From Thermaceae bacterium (GTDB lineage: Bacteria; Deinococcota; Deinococci; Deinococcales; Marinithermaceae): DNA of 8,372 bases. The notes beneath the pieces are model-generated. The model searched no databases. It was not told the DNA's origin and saw only the letters and a program-made list of their open reading frames with translations. The translations under genes were made by a program, and so were the position numbers. Of this stretch, positions 5,613-8,372 are shown piece by piece. The first letter of the stretch is position 1; every line of letters starts with the position of its first letter. The DNA is taken from the NCBI GenBank assembly GCA_027023115.1, contig JALVWZ010000309.1, positions 1-8,372 on the forward strand, given 5' to 3'.

Positions 5613-7064
5613 ATGGTCAAGACCCGCATCGCCCCCAGCCCCACCGGCTTCCCCCACGTAGGCACCGCCTACATCGGCATTTTCAGTTACGTTTGGGCCC
5701 GCAAGAACGGCGGGCGCTTCATCGTGCGCATCGAAGATACCGACCAGAACCGCTACGTCGAGGGGGCGGAAGAAGGCATTCTGCGCGCCCTCAAATGGCT
5801 GGGTCTTGATTACGACGAAGGCCCCGACGTGGGCGGGCCGAACGGCCCCTACCGCCAGTCGGAGCGGCTCGAGCTCTACCGCCGTTACGCCCAGGAACTG
5901 CTGGACAAAGGCCTGGCCTACCGCGCCTTCGAGACCCCCGAAGAGCTGGCCGCGATCCGCGAGGAGCTGCAAAAGAAGGGCCTGGGCTACGGCTACGACG
6001 GCCGCGCCCGCAACATTCCGCGCGCCGAGGCCGAAGCCCGCGCTGCCGCCGGCGAGCCGCACGTGATCCGGCTCAAGACGCCCGAGTCGGGCAGCGTCGT
6101 GGTATACGACGAGTTGCGCGGGGCAATCGAGTTCTCCAGCCACGAAATACCCGACGTGGTGCTGCTCAAGTCGGACGGCTACCCAACCTACCACCTGGCG
6201 GTCGTGGTCGACGACCACCTGATGGAGGTTACAGACGTCATTCGCGGCGAAGACTGGCTGGTGAGCACCCCCATCCAAAAACTGCTCTACCAGGCATTCG
6301 GCTGGGACGAGCCCAAGTGGTACCACCTGCCGCTCTTGCGCGCTCCGGGCGGCGCCAAGCTCTCCAAGCGCACCGGTCACACCAGCATCGACTATTACCG
6401 CGAAGAGGGCTTTCTGCCCGAAGCGCTGGTCAACTACCTCTCGACGATGGGCTTTTCGATGCCCGACGAGCGCGAGATATTCGGCCTCGAGGAGATGATC
6501 GCCGCCTTCAGCTGGGAGCGCGTCAGCCTGGGCGGCCCCGTCTTCGACGAAGAAAAGCTGCGCTGGATGAACGGTAAGTACATCCGCGAGGTGCTGAGCC
6601 TGGAAGAAGCATGCGACCGCCTCAAGCCGTTTTTGCAATCCGCCGGGCTCGAGTGGGGCACGGACGAGTACCTTTGCCAGGTGGTAACGGTCATGCGTCC
6701 GCGCTTCGAGACCCTGAAGGAGTTCGTGGAGAAGGCGCGCTACTTCTTCGACGAAGACTACCCCTTCGCGCCCAAGGCCGAAAAAGAGCTAAGAAAGGGA
6801 GCCGAGACCCTTCGCGAGCTGAAGGAGCTGCTGGCCGGCCTGCCCGACTTCGCCCCCGAGCGCACCGAAGAAGCCATAACCGCGTTCGCCGCCGCAAGAG
6901 ACTTGAAGCTGCGCAAGGTGATGCAGCCCCTGCGGGCCGCCATTACCGGCAGCCTGGCCACGCCGGGAATGTACGAGCTGCTGGAGATTTTGGGCAAGGA
7001 ACGGGTAATGAAGCGCCTCGAGCGAGCCTTCGCCCACCTACGCGAGCTGGAAGGTGACCAATGA
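5613..7064 (+). CDS. gltX: Glutamyl-tRNA synthetase
   Basis: A 483-residue class Ib aminoacyl-tRNA synthetase that charges tRNA(Glu) with glutamate in the cytoplasm. The catalytic domain starts at once with TRIAPSPTGFPHVGT (HIGH-type motif HVGT at 15-18), then RIEDTDQNRY, and DVIRGEDWLVSTP near 208-220. The KMSKS-type loop is AKLSKRTGH at 248-256. GGPVFDEEKLRWMNGKYIRE near 308-325 leads into the helical anticodon-binding region. An Arg in MRPRFETLKEF (361-371) matches the Thermus region that reads the tRNA(Glu) anticodon, so a glutamate-specific enzyme is likely. Cysteines for the zinc site of some bacterial GluRS are absent, as in Thermus. The sequence resembles Thermus GluRS throughout, except for a short insertion near 118-127 (from memory). 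No ribosome binding site precedes the ATG. The stop overlaps ftsY by ATGA. Confidence 0.98.
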   Translation: MVKTRIAPSPTGFPHVGTAYIGIFSYVWARKNGGRFIVRIEDTDQNRYVEGAEEGILRALKWLGLDYDEGPDVGGPNGPYRQSERLELYRRYAQELLDKGLAYRAFETPEELAAIREELQKKGLGYGYDGRARNIPRAEAEARAAAGEPHVIRLKTPESGSVVVYDELRGAIEFSSHEIPDVVLLKSDGYPTYHLAVVVDDHLMEVTDVIRGEDWLVSTPIQKLLYQAFGWDEPKWYHLPLLRAPGGAKLSKRTGHTSIDYYREEGFLPEALVNYLSTMGFSMPDEREIFGLEEMIAAFSWERVSLGGPVFDEEKLRWMNGKYIREVLSLEEACDRLKPFLQSAGLEWGTDEYLCQVVTVMRPRFETLKEFVEKARYFFDEDYPFAPKAEKELRKGAETLRELKELLAGLPDFAPERTEEAITAFAAARDLKLRKVMQPLRAAITGSLATPGMYELLEILGKERVMKRLERAFAHLRELEGDQ

Positions 7065-7978
7065 GCTGGTTCGACCGACTAAAGCAGGGCCTCAAGAAAA
7101 CGAGCCAGACCCTCACTCAGGCGGTGCCCTGGGGAGGTGACCCCGAAGAAGTTCTGGAAGAGCTGGAGTTCGCCCTGGTAGCCGCCGACGTGGGCCTCGA
7201 GGCTACCCAGGAGATCCTCAAGGAAGTACGCGAAAGCGGCAAGCGCGACCTGCGCGAGGCCGTCAAGCAGGCGCTGGTGTTGCAGCTCGAGCCCGACGCC
7301 CGCCGCGCCAAGCTGCGCAAACTGGGCTTCAAGCCCGACGCCAAGAAGTCCACCGTCGAACCCAAAGGGCACGTGGTGCTGATGGTGGGCGTCAACGGCG
7401 TGGGCAAGACCACCACCATCGCCAAGCTGGGGCAGTACTACAAGGAACGGGGCAAGAGCGTCCTCTTTGCCGCCGGTGACACCTTCCGCGCCGCCGGCGG
7501 GGCCCAACTGGAGCTCTGGGGCGAACGCACCGGCATTCCGGTAATCAGCGCCCCCGAAGGTTCCGACCCAGCGGCCCTGGCCTTCGACGCCGCCAAAGCG
7601 CGTCAGGCGCGCGGGATAGACCTGCTCTTCGTAGACACCGCCGGCCGCCTGCACACCAAGCACAACCTGATGGAGGAGCTCAAGAAGGTCAAGCGCTCCA
7701 TCGCCAAGGCCGACCCGGGCGAACCCGGCGAGGTGTGGCTGGTGCTCGACGCCACCACCGGCCAGAACGGCCTCGAGCAGGCCAAGAAGTTCAACGAGGC
7801 GGTGGCGCTAACCGGCGTGATCGTCACCAAGCTCGACGGCACCGCCAAGGGCGGGGTGCTGGTGCCCATCGTGCGCGAGCTGGGCGTACCCATCAAGTTC
7901 ATCGGCGTCGGCGAAAGCGCCGCCGACTTGCAGCCGTTCGACGCCGGCGAGTACGTCGAGGCGCTCCTGAGCGCTTAG
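7061..7978 (+). CDS. ftsY: Signal recognition particle receptor FtsY
   Basis: A 305-residue SRP GTPase that receives SRP-ribosome complexes at the membrane and pairs with Ffh for co-translational membrane insertion. An N domain (about 1-95, with SWFDRLKQGLKKT at the start) precedes the G domain. G-domain motifs in order are the P-loop GVNGVGKTT (110-118), DTFRAAGG (140-147), DTAGR (192-196), TKLDG (256-260) and GVGESAADLQPFD near 282-294. There is no acidic A domain, so membrane contact would rest on the short amphipathic N-terminus. This compact form is as in Thermus FtsY, which as I recall also has AAGG where most bacteria have AAAV. GGAAGG lies six nucleotides before the ATG, which overlaps the gltX stop, so the two are probably co-translated. 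Confidence 0.98.
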   Translation: MSWFDRLKQGLKKTSQTLTQAVPWGGDPEEVLEELEFALVAADVGLEATQEILKEVRESGKRDLREAVKQALVLQLEPDARRAKLRKLGFKPDAKKSTVEPKGHVVLMVGVNGVGKTTTIAKLGQYYKERGKSVLFAAGDTFRAAGGAQLELWGERTGIPVISAPEGSDPAALAFDAAKARQARGIDLLFVDTAGRLHTKHNLMEELKKVKRSIAKADPGEPGEVWLVLDATTGQNGLEQAKKFNEAVALTGVIVTKLDGTAKGGVLVPIVRELGVPIKFIGVGESAADLQPFDAGEYVEALLSA

Positions 7979-7987
7979 GATAAGGAC

Positions 7988-8372
7988 ATGAGCACACGCG
8001 AACGCAACTTGCTGTTAATCGCCTTCGCCTGGCTGGTCTCTATAGTGGCCACCTCCGGTAGCCTCTACTACTCGCAAGTGCGCCACTTCACCCCTTGCGA
8101 GCTTTGCTGGTATCAGCGCATCTTCATGTACCCGCTGGTGCTCATTTTGGGCATCGCCACCTATTACAACGATCCGCGTGTGCGCCGCTATGCGCTACCG
8201 ATGGCGCTGGTGGGCGGTTCCATTAGCACCCTGCACTATGCCGAGCAGAAGATCCCCGGCTTCCACCCCACCGCCTGCGCCGCCACGCCCGTCCCCTGTA
8301 ACGTTTCCTTCGTCAATTACTACGGCTTCATTACCATCGCTCTGATGGCGCTTACGGCATTCGTTTTGATAG
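7988..8372 (+). CDS. DsbB/BdbC-type disulfide bond formation protein (partial, 3' end cut by window)
   Basis: The first 128 residues of an inner-membrane thiol:quinone oxidoreductase that reoxidises a periplasmic DsbA-like thioredoxin. The start is the ATG at 7988, nine nucleotides after the ftsY stop, with AGGA seven nucleotides upstream; this places it in the gltX-ftsY transcript. Predicted helices lie near 8-29, 45-60, 68-84 and 108-128. The first periplasmic loop carries the CELC redox pair (Cys37, Cys40) followed by WYQR, the family hallmark, and the second loop holds Cys97 and Cys104. This four-cysteine, four-helix pattern and short size (about 140 residues expected) fit BdbC-type members. 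Only the last few residues should be missing. No DsbA-type partner is in the window. Confidence 0.92.
   Translation, partial: MSTRERNLLLIAFAWLVSIVATSGSLYYSQVRHFTPCELCWYQRIFMYPLVLILGIATYYNDPRVRRYALPMALVGGSISTLHYAEQKIPGFHPTACAATPVPCNVSFVNYYGFITIALMALTAFVLI

Noticed and set aside
5382..6638. Long open frame on the minus strand, antisense to gltX
   Set aside because: It is a codon-bias shadow of gltX, with no ribosome binding site and no recognisable domain. Its C-terminal part crosses the intergenic region only because stops are rare.
1..8372. Mobile element, defence system, CRISPR array, tRNA or rRNA
   Set aside because: No transposase or integrase motifs, regularly spaced repeats, cloverleaf or rRNA-like sequence were seen. 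The gene content is metabolic and housekeeping, with uniform base composition.

Overview
The window looks like a piece of chromosome from a member of the Thermaceae (Deinococcota). The evidence is the GC-rich DNA, the frequent CTCGAG codon pairs, and above all the translated GltX and FtsY. As I remember them, these resemble the Thermus proteins closely, including a GluRS with HVGT and KLSKR motifs and an FtsY with DTFRAAGG. A marine genus such as Oceanithermus or Marinithermus is possible, but I cannot place it below family level.

Minus strand, about 5274 down to 26: one polycistronic sugar-uptake and oxidation operon. In transcription order it encodes a secreted CUT1-type (MalE-like) solute-binding protein, a MalF-type permease, a MalG-type permease, and two different Gfo/Idh/MocA-family oxidoreductases. 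The last four genes are tightly packed, with two TGATG stop/start overlaps and one 16-nt gap. The only large gap (95 nt) follows the binding-protein gene and holds a perfect 13-bp GC-rich hairpin, probably a transcript-stabilising or attenuating element. No ATPase gene is present, so the transporter must use an ATPase encoded elsewhere. The substrate cannot be read from the sequence; a sugar or polyol oxidised by the two dehydrogenases is the natural inference.

Divergent intergenic region, 5169-5612 (444 bp): no gene seen. Its left part holds a good promoter for the operon, with a 13-bp pseudo-palindrome over the predicted transcription start. Further upstream is a cluster of repeated short motifs (GTGCAA..CATACC twice, CTTTGG three times in mixed orientation) that may be regulator sites. 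Its right end holds a TAGAAT box 9 nt before gltX, suggesting a nearly leaderless gltX transcript.

Plus strand, 5613 to the window end: a housekeeping cluster of gltX (glutamyl-tRNA synthetase), ftsY (SRP receptor GTPase, overlapping gltX by ATGA) and a DsbB/BdbC-type thiol oxidoreductase cut off by the window end.

I found no mobile elements, CRISPR, tRNA or rRNA, and nothing that amounts to a new defence or mobile system. The most interesting points are the unidentified substrate and regulation of the transport operon, the six-cysteine binding protein, the intercistronic hairpin, and the non-canonical nucleotide-binding loop in the last dehydrogenase.
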